From Batillaria attramentaria (Eukaryota > Mollusca > Gastropoda > Batillariidae), in contig JACVVK020000142.1 of assembly GCA_018292915.2 (NCBI GenBank), positions 260,001 to 324,000 of the forward strand: 64,000 nucleotides of DNA, read 5' to 3'. The notes below the pieces were generated by a model. It was not told where the DNA came from, did not search any database, and worked only from the letters and a program-made list of their open reading frames with translations. Both the position numbers and the translations under genes were made by a program. Positions 30,357-42,010 of this stretch are shown here, piece after piece (position 1 is the first letter of the stretch; each line of letters begins with the position of its first letter).

Positions 30357-30744
30357 TAGTTCAGTATAGCTTACTTAGCAGTAGTTGTAGCCCAGCAAGA
30401 GCAAAATGTAAGACAGGTCTGCGCGCTTAATCTTTTATCCTTGAAAAATAAAGTTTCATCCGCTCGTTCCTTCGTTCGTTCCCTCTGGCTCTTGCTTCTC
30501 CCACGCTTGCTTACAAGTGAAAGGAGAATTGGCAGAGGGGCGGTAATCGTCCTTGTCGGTCGCCATGAGTTCCATCCCCTTATTGCTGGGAGATTCTCGT
30601 ATAACACGCGGGATGCACTCCCAGCGTCACGTGCCCCGGGTCTAAGCAGCTTGAAGCTGGACTGAATTGCCCCTAGCTTAAAGCTAGAAATGCCCCAGAG
30701 TCAGACGAGCAGAAGAGTTCATCTGGTTTAATTGCACCTGGTAC

Positions 30745-30895
30745 AGCCCGGCGGACTGAAGCAGTCGGATTTTCAATTGAATGCCCAGGTCGTGACTTAG
30801 TTTCTGCTGGGAGCCAAATGTTTTAGATGGCTTTTTCCTCGTTTACCAGTCTTCGATGGCACCTTCATACGATGGAACAGGGCATTGAACGGGAT
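30745..30895 (+). mobile_element. Ancient degenerate SINE
   Basis: CAATTGAATGCCCAGGTCGT, TTTCTGCTGGGAGCCAAATG, ATGGCTTTTTCCTCGTTTAC, CAGTCTTCGATGGCACC and ATGGAACAGGGCATTGAACG follow the order of the main SINE head and body with many substitutions. It directly precedes a young truncated copy. Confidence 0.6.
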
Positions 30896-30901
30896 TATGC
30901 T

Positions 30902-31021
30902 ACCATTTGTATCCCGGCTGGGGCCAAATATTTGTGCTGGCGTTTTCATCGTTGCCCCGTCTTTGATATCACCCGTATGTGGTGGAAAAGGACGTTAAAC
31001 ACCAAACACCCACCCCCACCC
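30902..31021 (+). mobile_element. 5'-truncated SINE with short TSD
   Basis: It begins inside the B box (ATCCCGGCTGGGGCCAAATA) and has complete body and tail. CTACCATTT flanks it at about 30900-30908 and 31022-31030. It inserted at the edge of the R230 copy at 31031; the intact equivalent in copy D reads GCTACCACTGTTATGCTCAC. Confidence 0.85.
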
Positions 31022-31030
31022 CTACCATTT

Positions 31031-31290
31031 TTATGCTCACAGATCGTTCCGAGCTGTTTCATCACACCACTTACAGAGCACCTGGACAGTGACAACGTCT
31101 ATAATGCTGGCACTGAGCCAACAGAAGCGTACTCGATAACGAGGCAACCACACTAAACGCTCCAGTTGTGTAACACTGAACAGCCTCGTTGAATTTTGAC
31201 ATCATTGTATCGCATTAAGAGCTGTACTAATCATCAAGATAGAGTATTTCGAGCGTGCGGCAGGCGCCCAACGGAAGTTGACTGAGCAAA
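31031..31290 (-). repeat. R230 dispersed repeat, copy E
   Basis: A reverse-strand copy. Shared blocks include GCACCTGGACAGTGACAACG, GGCACTGAGCCAACAGAAGC, CGCATTAAGAGCTGTACTAA and ATCAAGATAGAGTATTTCGA. Confidence 0.8.
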
Positions 31291-31470
31291 AATGAAATTA
31301 GCCCGTCTACACCCCAACGAACCCTCCTGTGCAGACTCCTAACTTTAAAACAACTCGCGCGGTGGACAAAGGACGTTCAATCCGAACGCATCTACCTGGT
31401 TATCATCTACCCACTTTCCATGTTCATATTTCAGAAACATGCTGCCGTGCAATGGCACAACTCATACAGT

Positions 31471-31560
31471 AAGTACTTGACGTCATTCATTTGACGGGTG
31501 ATTTCAAGATGAAAGACACTGACGTAATGGTCTTCTTTTCACAAAATGACGTCATGGATT
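31471..31560 (-). repeat. CRE-palindrome foldback repeat, copy 2
   Basis: The reverse complement of 655-742 aligns here: TGACGTCATTCATTTGACGG, GTGATTTCAAGATGAAAGAC, TGACGTAATGGTCTTC and CACAAAATGACGTCATGGAT. Confidence 0.7.
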
Positions 31561-31935
31561 TATTGTGTGTTGCCATTACACGGCAGTATGACTTTAGTCA
31601 CTTTACACTAGTATGGAATCGTCGCCAAAACTTTTGAATTTTCAGTGGGACTTCGGGTTTTTGTTCCCTCCCCCCCCCCCCCATCTTGGTTACCGTTCGT
31701 GCACTGCTGTAAGTATTCCGTTGGCTATGAAAGATATATCAGGACAAATACAAACCACCCAAGGCAATTTTATTATATGTGCTATATACCCGTCCAGTTG
31801 ATAGATTAGATTTTGACACCATCTGACACCTTTTGACACAAAAGAGAAGCAAAAGACAAAGACACCGGAGGCGTGAAAAACAAATAAACTTCACATCTGA
31901 CGTGTAATCCGGCCGAGATCAGGAGTCACTGACTT
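31561..31935. other. Intronic stretch without recognised features
   Basis: A C-run lies near 31670-31682. Otherwise no gene or repeat was recognised. Confidence 0.4.
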
Positions 31936-31938
31936 GTG

Positions 31939-32085
31939 GCCCGAGGACAGCAGAACGTTTCGAAACGTCTACGACCTAGTTGATTTTTTTCCTTGAGGGA
32001 AGCAAATTTTACAAAACGTTTCAAACGTCAACGATTTAGATTTATTTCCCGAGGACAGCAACTGATATGTTCCAAAACGTTTTAA
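31939..32085. repeat. Three degenerate units, about 52 bp
   Basis: CCCGAGGACAGCA...AACGTTTCGAAACGTC, CTTGAGGGAAGCA...AAAACGTTTCAAACGTC and CCCGAGGACAGCA...CCAAAACGTTTTAA are three related blocks beginning near 31939, 31991 and 32046. Confidence 0.55.
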
Positions 32086-32329
32086 TCCGACAAATGAGAG
32101 AGCCATTAATAGGCTGCATCCTGTCAGTGTCGGGTCACCAGTATGTCTTTTTTTTTGTGCGGAGAAAGTGTCACACTGTACCTAACTTGTCTGCAGAGTT
32201 AATTACACTCTGTAGTACCTCTGAGCTGCCGCGGTAGATCTGTTTTAAAGGAACGCCTTCTGATCACTTAATTCGCCCGTTTGAAATCTTCATAAAACTC
32301 TCACAGTTCTGTCTACATTGTAACTACCC

Positions 32330-32470
32330 TCCCCCCCCCAAAAAAAAAAAAAAACAAAAACAAAAAAAACAACAAACAAAAAAAAACAAAAAAAACAACA
32401 AAAACAAACAAACAAACAAAAAAAAAACCAAAAAAAAAAAACACCCAACCCTGTAGTTTTAAAAAAAAAA
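32330..32470. repeat. A-rich low-complexity tract
   Basis: C-run followed by about 130 bp of A with scattered C (ACAAAAACAAAC units). Confidence 0.95.
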
Positions 32471-32670
32471 GTCAGTGAGTTTTATTCATTCATTTTAGTT
32501 TTAATTCTAGCCGCGAAATAGTCTTTGTTGCTTGCGCGGCGTTATAAATAACTAACTAACCAAATTTAGTTTTGATTCATTCAGATTCTTTGATCCATGT
32601 ACGTTAGACACTCACTACCAGTGCTTTCGTGGCTTTAATGAAACGGGTTAATTCAACTTATGTTTTGGAA

Positions 32671-32915
32671 TAGTTTCGCTTGTGAGTGCGCCCGTATGCT
32701 CGAAATACTCTATCTTGATGATTAGTACAGCTCTTAATGCGAGACAATGTTGTTTGCATTTTGCGCGAGCGGTCGAACATTCAAAATCTACCGCTGTTGT
32801 TACACTACTGGAGCGCCGCTCCGTGTGGTCGCCGCGATATCGAGTACGCTTCTGTTGGCTCAGTGCCAGCATTACAGACGCTGTCGCTGTGCAGGCGTCT
32901 AAGTGGTTTGATGCC
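32671..32915 (+). repeat. R230 dispersed repeat, copy B
   Basis: The best-preserved copy with copy A. The 5' end is TAGTTTCGCTTGTGAGTGCG and the 3' region is GTCGCTGTGCAGGCGTCTAA followed by GTGGTTTGATG. A short terminal inverted similarity (CAGTTTCGTTCGTGAG in copy C against CAGTTCGTTCTGAG in copy D) suggests a non-autonomous DNA transposon. Confidence 0.8.
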
Positions 32916-33407
32916 AGATACCACGAAAACAGAACGATCCGTGAGCTAAAAAACAAAACAAAACAAAACAAAACCAAAAGAAAACAAGATGGCCACCAGC
33001 CCAATATGTTGTTTCCATTCAATGACCTGCTGCAGTCACAGTCGTAGTCGTTGTGTCATGTATGCAGCCCGCGCGCACACGCCGGAACGCAAGCTCTCTG
33101 ACATCAAGCATGCTGACATAAAGAAAGTACTGAAAACCCTTATCGTGCCTCTATGCACTTGCAAAAACCCAAACACATGAGGTCGTGTGAGCTCGCCTAG
33201 CTGGTTGACGTCACAACTTGTTGGCGTATGCGAGGTTCTACATGGGTGAATGAATTCTTGTAATAAAGTCGTTCCCCTTTGACAGAGTTACTTCCCGCAG
33301 ACCTGACTGACAGACGATTGCTTACTGGTATCGGAGAAGAGACCCTCTCTCTCTCTCTCTCGCCTTAGACGCGCGCTTGCGCGCGCACGCACACACCCCC
33401 CCTCCCC

Positions 33408-33439
<32 letters not shown>

Positions 33440-34179
33440 TATGCAAAGACCTTGGAATCAGAAAGACGCGTCACTCCTGCCCTCGTAAGATTAGACTCCA
33501 GAGTGCAGTCCCTTTTCGGCGGGGCGTGAAAATGTGACTGCTTACACCCAGCGCCATTTTTAAAAATGGCGAATTTTTTTTTTAGAAAAGCAGAGACTTG
33601 TGTGTCATATGATTCGATTTGAAACGAAGTCTTGAATATCCGACCACTTTTCGTTTGGGCAAAATCTTTGCCAGCGGACAATTATTGTTGCGCTTTCATG
33701 GCACTGTTTACGTGGTAGACTGATCCAACAGGATGTGAGTAAACGGCAAGGGGGTTGCACTCTGACAGGCAAGGGTGTTGCACTCTACAGGCAAGTATTA
33801 TTGCACGGTGCAGACGATCACGTACCTGCCTTGTGGTGGAATAAGAGACGATTACAAAAGCATACACACCCGTGCTCTAGGACTGAATGTAATAATAGAT
33901 CTGTCCATTCAGACAGAGACAGGTTATGTATGTCTCTGATTCAGAAACACGCCTACTTTCACTCTGAAGACAGCCTGCTAATCACTTGCGCCACTGAGGA
34001 TCCCTCTGGGTTCAAAGCTGGTCAAGGATGACATAGTGCGCGACCTTGTGTTTGAGAGCACCGAGACAATTTAGGCCCGTCACGGTAGCGCAGTGAGCGC
34101 CATTTCCCCACTGTGCACAGAGGTACTTTCCACTGAAAGACTCTGTGCTCCAGAGAGTGTCGTAAGAGAGACATATAGC
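32916..34179. other. Non-coding stretch with simple repeats
   Basis: Contains (AAAAC)n near 32950-32985, (TC)n at 33344-33361 and (CA)n at 33413-33437. No supported gene. Confidence 0.4.
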
Positions 34180-34558
34180 GGGACAACGCGAAGAGTTGTC
34201 TGCCCGCATTAGCGCGCATCCTAGATCTGGCCCCTATAGTGACAGCATGGCGGAAAGTGGAAAGCGATCACAAAAGCATGCAATTGTGTTCTGCGCCGAA
34301 TTGTTCAAATAACAGACAAATATAAACGGGGAAATACTTCTTTTGGTATTCCTGTTGAAAAACAAACATTTTTTTTTCGCTTTCTTGTCCAAAAAAAGAA
34401 AAAAAAAAAAAAAGACCTCAAGTGGTACGTGTGCATGCAGTGTAAACTAACAGTAAACACACGCGGCTGACGCAGATACAGCGTAATTTTTTTCCCTGAC
34501 AACTTTACAAATCACGGTGACTTAAATTGTGCTAGCGTCTACCTGCATCTAAATTCAG

Positions 34559-34597
<39 letters not shown>

Positions 34598-35061
34598 AAC
34601 AAAATCATCCGGCTGAACTTCGTTCTAACCATTGTAAAACCATATCACAACATAGAATCTGCTGGATCGTCGGTCGCAGATATGATTAATGCTGAGTTAG
34701 CAGGAAGTATTCAGCGGATGCGTCCATCTTTGGATCTCTCGCACATTCGATCTTTCTGTGTTCCGTACTAGTTTTACTTGAACACATCGAACGAAATGCA
34801 CTGCGTAGCCTACGTACAGCAGTGAAAGCCAAACTAGATCTTTCTTTCGTCCTCCGGAACTTTGAGAGTACTTATGTTTTCCATAGGCCTAAAACACATG
34901 CGAAATATATGGGGGGAGACCACCTGGCAGTCGCTGACATCTTCGTTTTTGTTTATTTTCTTAAAATGTTTTACGGCGGCTAGTGTAGGGTTGGGTCAAA
35001 CAACTGCGTAGATCTGCGGGATGCGCGCTAATGCGCGCAGACAACTCTTACGCGTTGTCCC
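34180..35061. mobile_element. Element bounded by 50-bp inverted repeats (THAP-bearing)
   Basis: 34180-34228 (GGGACAACGCGAAGAGTTGT... to AGATCT) is inverted at 35010-35061 (AGATCTGCGGGATGCGCGCT... to GCGTTGTCCC) with a few mismatches. Starting 19 bp inside the left repeat is a THAP-like N-terminus (see 34247). THAP domains are the DNA-binding N-termini of P-element and Kolobok transposases. The interior of about 780 bp is too short for a transposase and includes (CA)n at 34561-34594, so this would be an internally deleted copy. No target duplication was found. Confidence 0.55.
34247..34460 (+). pseudogene. Decayed THAP-domain N-terminus
   Basis: An ATG at 34247 opens MAESGKRSQKHA. In the +1 frame from 34287 the sequence reads CSAPNCSNNRQ, a Cys-x4-Cys start typical of THAP zinc fingers. 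After another shift near 34325 it reads KRGNTSFGIPVEKQTF, the segment that usually follows. Later a poly-A block and KWYVCMQ-like residues appear, but no clean C..H pair. At least two frameshifts and a stop make it non-functional. The call rests on a short motif match by eye. Confidence 0.45.
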
Positions 35062-35795
35062 TCAAAGGGAGGTAAGTGAACTATCTTTATGTTTCCAAGA
35101 TCTTTGCATTATGCTTCTGAGTGTGAGTCAGTGGCAAAAACGAAACCCACTGAAATTCCCGCTTTCCACATGTCAAGTTGTAGAGACTCTTGCGAAAAGA
35201 TACTGCATTTCGATGCAAAATAATTTCTAGACCATCCCAGAACATGCTGGTGCAGTAACGTCAGTAGATTACGTCACCTTGGAGAGATTTCGAGCCTTCC
35301 AGTAAGTTGAGGAATGTTCTAGATCTGACGTAAGCAGCCCCCCTGCACAGCGTTCTGGATTCTTCTTCTTTCATGAATTTGTTCTCCGCGCATATTCTGT
35401 TCATAAAGTATTGGAGTTGTAGTCTGTTGTATCCCGTATCATCTCTGCGAGTGCACGATGATGGCGACATAGCATAAGTAAAATACAACACCACGTCTCC
35501 AAACAGAGGAATTCCGAAAGAAAGTGGCGAGACACCCCCAAGAAAAAACAGCATCACGTCAATCAAACATGACGCACTTACTTTACGTCAGTGCGCGTGC
35601 GTCTCTTCTTCGATGTTTGTGAGGCGTGTGGCTTGCAGAGGAAATGTGCTGTGAGTACAAATTTTCGAGTCAACTGACGATAACGGCTGCAGTGAATTTT
35701 TCTAATTTTTTTGTATATTTTTTATGGCACCCCAGGCTCATTATCTATGTATAGTAGGAGCGATTTTGAGATCTAAAGTGTGTTCACCAGCACTT
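35062..35795. other. Non-coding stretch without recognised features
   Basis: No gene or repeat family was recognised. Several CpG-bearing ACGTCA motifs (35260, 35328, 35586) are noted only. Confidence 0.35.
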
Positions 35796-35799
35796 TCAT

Positions 35800-36385
35800 C
35801 AGGTACGGCTTACGCCAAAAGTATAAAAGCGACAACCTCCAAACTTCACTTAGTTGAGAGTCCGTATTCATGCTATCTATGTCCAAAAAATGGAGTGGTT
35901 TAGGTAAATATTACGCCTTTAAACGCCAGAAAGCCACTTATTCTGAAAAGGGCGATAACTCGCAAATCATGTGTGCAATGGTACCTGGATCGGGCCTTCT
36001 ATTCAACAATCTTGATTCATTTAGAAACCCCAAATTTGAAATCGATCGGTTCAGTATTTTCGGAGAAATAGGCATCTGAACTGGGTTCACATGCAATGTC
36101 AACTCAGGCTCGGTTTACATGAAAACTATAAGAGCGACCATTTTCTAGTAGTGAGTCAATTCAGAGTCCGTATTCAAGCTATCTACTGCCAAAAAATTGA
36201 GTGATTTAAATAAATATTACGCCTGTACACGAAAGACAACCAACTTGTCTCAAAAGGGCGATAACTCCCAAATCACTTAAGCAATCATCACACGCTTGAA
36301 TCGTCTAATGTAACATTTTGATAAATTTGGATACCCCAAATTTGAAGCCATTCGGTTGAGTATTTTCGAAGAAACGGGCCTGGAC
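35800..36385 (+). repeat. Tandem duplication, about 305-bp unit
   Basis: Unit 1 (about 35800-36080) and unit 2 (about 36110-36385) share, in order, GAGTCCGTATTCATGCTATC / GAGTCCGTATTCAAGCTATC, CCAAAAAATGGAGTGGTTTA / CCAAAAAATTGAGTGATTTA, AAATATTACGCC, AAGGGCGATAACTC and CCCCAAATTTGAA...ATCGGTT / CATTCGGTT...AGTATTTTCG. Indels break any common reading frame. Confidence 0.85.
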
Positions 36386-36389
36386 ACAA

Positions 36390-38690
36390 TTCACACACGC
36401 ACACACACACGCACATCCGCACAGACGGCACTCAGTGAGGAGAAGAAGCGCGTTCGGAACAGCATACATGCCAGCATCGATGACGCAGGTTTTCTTACGT
36501 CATTGTCAGAGTTACACTTGCATAATCGTCTCTGCGGGAGATCGGCAGTGACGTGCGTTTGTACCACAGATGCTTGCCTATGAACGTGGAAATTTTAGCC
36601 CGTCCTATTATGTTGTTTCCATTACTATGGAAACAACATAAAAAACGGCAGCATTAGCTCTAACGATTCCTGAGCCCAGAAATTTCGGAAGATGTGTCTT
36701 TAAGCGTGCAGAACACGCGCCGCCCGCCTGTTGCTGCACTTGCGCTACGTGAGCCATGTCCACGCCTGACGGGGCAACACCGACTCCTTTTGAACGCCGC
36801 CCAGTCGAGATCCTTCGGGACTGGCGTTCACCACGGGTCAGCGGCGCTGATCTCCCCTGCCAGAGTCTAGTTACCGCGGGAAAGGCTGGCACGTCGCGAG
36901 ACTCTCGAGCAGCAGCCAAGCAGAGAGAGCAAGCCAAGCACCCAAGGCGGGTGAAGCACCCGTTAGAGTTTTATTGGCTCTTCCCCTACCACTTGATCCC
37001 GTGCTGAGGGTAAATGAAGGAAGGGGAAGTGGGGTGGCAGTGAGGGGTGGCTGGAGGTGAGGTGAGTGGGGGGGGGGAGGGTTGTCCTTACAGCTTCATA
37101 GAGTGGGGGAGGCCCTGGATCTGGCGTAATTACAGGTTCGTGGAGTAGGTTCTCGCCCTTGGCTAACCCTTGTCATTGGCTCCAAACCGACTCGGACAAT
37201 GACAAACACTTGACTACGGATTCTTGAGGAGGGGGACAGATCTAGTGATGCTATGTGTGAGCAAAGGGGTAGGGAGGAGGGGGGGGGAGGGATGGGAAGG
37301 CGGCAGTTAAGCTCAAGGGAAGAGCGAGAGAGTGAGAAGGTTAACGAATAATTTATTCCTCGGTTTCAAATTTACGACTTTGGCTTGCCATCCCGTTCAC
37401 CAGTTGTCTTCCCTCGCTTTGCATCCAGTCCCCCTATCGTTTTCCGACCGTTGTCCTCTGGCTCTTCAGAGAAGCCAAGCCCGGCCCATATCATGTGCTC
37501 AGTCCTAGCTTGCCCGGCCTACACCCGATCTTACTCGCAGATCTTCATATCAATTATCCCTTCGCTCGATGTTCAGTCACAAACTGATTCAGCTTCTGCT
37601 GGGCCGCTGTTCGTTCTCACCAAACCTGTGCACACGGCCAATCTTCGGCGAGGCGGTACGAGGCGTGTAGTGTCGCCAGCGATAGTGTAGTGTACGAAGT
37701 TTGTCGCTAGCGACGCTGTATGTGTCTGAAGTATAGGATATTGGTAGATTAGTGGTGACGTGACCCCAGCGATCTCCGCGGCCTACCGTTCGCCGCGAGA
37801 GTTGTATGCTACTCATGCTCTGTCGTCAGCGACATTGAAATCTCACCACAAAGACGAGACTGCTAAGTGACCATGTCATCACTTCCGGTTGTTTTGCGAT
37901 TTCTACGGATTTCTGTCAAGCGTTTGTGTGGTGGACTTAAGACGTCCGCTTCAAGAGTTTGGCGCGCAACTGCAAAATAAGACTGATAGGTACCAAAATG
38001 CAGGGCCGTAGCTGGATCCTCAGGATTGGTCCGGCGGCAACCCACACGCCCTCCCATAACCACCTCTTGCCCCAAATGACAATCGTTCATTGCAAAGACA
38101 CTTGTAGGGAAAAAAAAATGGCGGCGGCGACCATAACAGTGTTGAACAGCAGGGATGCTGGGTAAATTGTACGGGAGGTTACTCCGTCGAAATGTGACGA
38201 AATATGTTCTTCGCCCCCCCCCCCCCCCAATCTCTCTCTCTCTCTCTCTCTCTCTCTTTTGAAACGGAATTATTGGTCCGGCGCTCGCCGGACCCGGGTA
38301 CTACGGCCCTGAAATGGTATTGCGCCGGCTCCCTGTGCACGCGCATGTGTCCGGCCGCCATCAGACTGCGGACATCACGTCACGTGACTTGTTTGCCAAT
38401 ATTTTATACTTCTCACAATTCCGCTGGACACAGGGTATGCAAAACTGTACGAAAGCGACCGTTTCAGCTGTTGTGCTCGGTGCACGAACTGCCTCCCCCC
38501 GGATCTGATACCCGCCCAACGTACCCACTCCATACTGCAGATGCTGGGCGGGTGGGAAGTGTGTCTGGCGATGTCTGTGCGATATGGATTCATTTCGTGA
38601 CGAGCTCACACCCAACTGCAGGTTAATTTAAGATGTAATTGCTCGCCAGCCGGACTCCTTTGCCTTAGTTTTTGCTTGCAGGCGGATACT
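36390..38690. other. Non-coding stretch, partly CpG-rich
   Basis: A CpG-rich patch at 36700-36970 holds an 83-codon frame (MSTPDGATPTPFERRPVEIL...) with no family match or splice support. G-runs lie at 37067-37077 and 37278-37286, a C-run at 38214-38228 and (TC)n at 38231-38257. No gene is claimed. Confidence 0.35.
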
Positions 38691-39436
<746 letters not shown>

Positions 39437-39438
<2 letters not shown>

Positions 39439-40551
39439 TGGTGGTGGTGAGGACTTAGACGTCAGTCCAGCCTATACCTAGGTATCGAACTCAAAACCCA
39501 AGCAGTGAAGCGGCAGTCGAGCGTTGAAGCAGTTCCCCCCCCCCCCCCCCCCCCCCGTCCCGAATATCCAGAACAAAAACAAAGGGGCGGGTTAGGAAAC
39601 CAGTCCACAGGACAACATGCACAAGAATCTTGACAACGATCACCACGAGGACTCCCCCCCCCCCCCCCCCAAGGGCGGAGCATGACTAAGTCGTCAGGAG
39701 GTGTCGTCGAACCGATAATGTGAATTGACACCCCCCTCCCCCCTCGCCCCTCACATCTCAAAATAGAGATCAGAGTTTTAATAATAAACCCACCCAATTT
39801 ATTGAAAAACAAAACAAAACAAAACAACAAATAAAAAAAAAAACTTGAGCTGTACTGTACCGAAGATGCAGGTGGAACGAACACCTTGATTAATTTTTGA
39901 CACCAGACTGGAAGAGGCCGGCGTCCATTTCACTTCACACATGCGACTGACTTCCCTTCTATCCTCACCCAGAGAAAAAAAAGTACGTAAATGCTTTTCA
40001 ACTGCATGACGCTTTATCCCCTTTCTCCAGACCACGGAAGCCTTGTAGAGGGGTGGTGTTTGAGTGAGAGCAAGCCATTAGCGCTTGTCACACAGTCCCC
40101 GGTACATTTGTTCGCCACGTTTTCTCTTGCACTGCACACACGTTCTACCTGTGACAAATGAGACCGGGGGAGGACAGGCATTTTGTTGCCTATGCACCGG
40201 CCGCGGTACGAGCTTAATGGTCTGGACTGCACGGTTTCGGAGCCCGCGACGTCCGACAACGGTCTCGTACAAACCGGAGGGGGCAGGGAAAGGGGCCGGG
40301 TTGGGGTGGGGGTTGGGGGGCTGGTATGTGCATGTAATTACGGACAGAGTTCGTTTTCTCACAACAGTGGCTGAGGCTTTATGCGTGCGTGTAGTCAGTG
40401 GTAATAAGTATACCAGGAACTACTGACTTGGCTTTTGTCGGTCAAGGTTCGAGACTTGTTGCTTTAAAAAAACAAACAAAAAAAAACCTTTTTTAATTTT
40501 ACAAAGTTACGAAACTCAGGAACACACGCGTGCACACACACGGCGCCGCGC

Positions 40552-40553
<2 letters not shown>
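39437..40553. other. Non-coding stretch with poly-C runs
   Basis: C-runs at 39534-39556 and 39654-39670, (AAAAC)n near 39807-39825. No supported gene. Confidence 0.4.

Positions 40554-40599
<46 letters not shown>
40554..40599. repeat. (GA)n microsatellite
   Basis: About 22 GA units immediately left of a truncated SINE. Confidence 0.97.
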
Positions 40600-40607
<8 letters not shown>

Positions 40608-40705
40608 TGGGTGTTAGGGGGTTTAACGTCCTTTTCCACCACATAGGGTGATATCAAAGACTGGGCAACGATGAAAAAGCCAGCACAAATATTTGGCCCC
40701 AGCCG
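40600..40705 (-). mobile_element. 5'-truncated SINE embedded between (GA)n tracts
   Basis: Reverse-strand tail and body run to TTGGCCCCAGCCG, then stop within the B box. GA repeats abut both sides (40554-40599 and 40705-40763), so insertion was into, or generated next to, the microsatellite. Confidence 0.9.
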
Positions 40706-40711
40706 AGAGAG

Positions 40712-40715
<4 letters not shown>

Positions 40716-40768
<53 letters not shown>

Positions 40769-40822
40769 GATGATGAAACTTTTTTATCAACGGTAAAAGT
40801 TTTGACAGAACTGAATTCACCA

Positions 40823-40867
<45 letters not shown>
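40716..40867. repeat. (GA)n blocks with (GAT)n
   Basis: GA at 40716-40763, GATGATGATG, a unique 65-bp spacer, then GA at 40828-40867. Confidence 0.95.
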
Positions 40868-40871
<4 letters not shown>

Positions 40872-41184
40872 AAAACGAATAAGGCCATCTATTCTTCAGT
40901 GACATCAGTTTTCTGTGTAGTATGCTGAAAAGTCATTTCTCCTTAGTGTCTCCACTGCGGTTTTAACTGAAACTAAAAGGAATGCGCTTTATTTCAACCT
41001 GCATAGCATGACTGTCAAGAGAATGCACCTTTGCACTAAAAGCACGACCCGACTTACAAAAACCCCCCTCTGTCGCGACATTGCAAATACCCGCTGTGCA
41101 TCAGGTAGTCATTATGTTGTCAGACTGCACTGCCAAAGTTCTCTCTCTCTCTCTCTCTCTCAGCATAGGCTCAAATGGATTGCC

Positions 41185-41186
<2 letters not shown>

Positions 41187-41264
<78 letters not shown>
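41187..41264. repeat. (GT)n microsatellite
   Basis: About 39 GT units. The frames in both strands are artefacts. Confidence 0.98.
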
Positions 41265-41266
<2 letters not shown>

Positions 41267-41769
41267 AAAAAAACAACCGAAAATGGCACATTCCTCTTAC
41301 ACTCAGTGCAAAATTAAAGAGTTTGAAACGTCGCGGCACTCGTTTTTCAAGCAGCAATATTGTTTAAACCTCCAGTGGAAACATGGACAAGAAATGATAA
41401 GGATCAGCAGTTTGCTAACACCCCCCCCCCCCCCCTTAGCGATATTAGAATGGCATAGCGTGGCAAACTGCTCAGGTAGTTTCGTATCTCAGCTACTGCC
41501 TACAGGTCAGTTTATAAATCTTCGATTTAGGAGCAGATTCTGCCAATATATTTAGTAACTTATATAGGTTGTACTTGCTTTACGTCGATACAGCTGTGTT
41601 TGTCTTTCTTGTGACTCACGACCAGTGTGTGTAGAATAGCTGAAGTGCTCAGTAGGCTGTGCTTGGTTTTGCTAAAGACCTGAACATGTGCACCATAAAC
41701 AAGACGAAATGAAGAACACGCGGTTAAAGGCACAATTTATGAAAGTCCTAGTACTCACATAAGCCAGTT

Positions 41770-42010
41770 TTCGTTTGGGAAAATGTGCACGCGTGAGTGT
41801 GCCTGTCAGTGCGTGGTCGAAAGAGTGTATCCTGAATATACGCGGAGCTCTAGATGCAATGCATTGATGTCTGTTGGCCGTGTGGACGAGAACTACAACG
41901 CCGGGCCCAAATCTCTCCTACTCAGCCGTAACGTAATGTGCTTTTCGGCTTGCGTTTCGGCTACTGTGTGGTTCGTGTCAGTCTGGTTGAGGCTGTGGTT
42001 GTCATGTGTC
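41770..42010 (+). repeat. R230-related repeat, copy G
   Basis: GAGCTCTAGATGCAATGCAT, TGTTGGCCGTGTGGACGAGA and TTCGGCTTGCGTTTCGGCTA parallel copies F (51460-51680) and J (52690-52870). Similarity to copies A and B is weaker, so these may be a sister subfamily. Confidence 0.5.

Noticed and set aside
36756..37007. 83-codon frame in a CpG-rich patch (MSTPDGATP...)
   Set aside because: Could be a first exon, but no family, donor or conserved block supports it.
39437..39530. Degenerate SINE head (ATCGAACTCAAAACCC...)
   Set aside because: Only a B box-like phrase remains; body and tail could not be traced.
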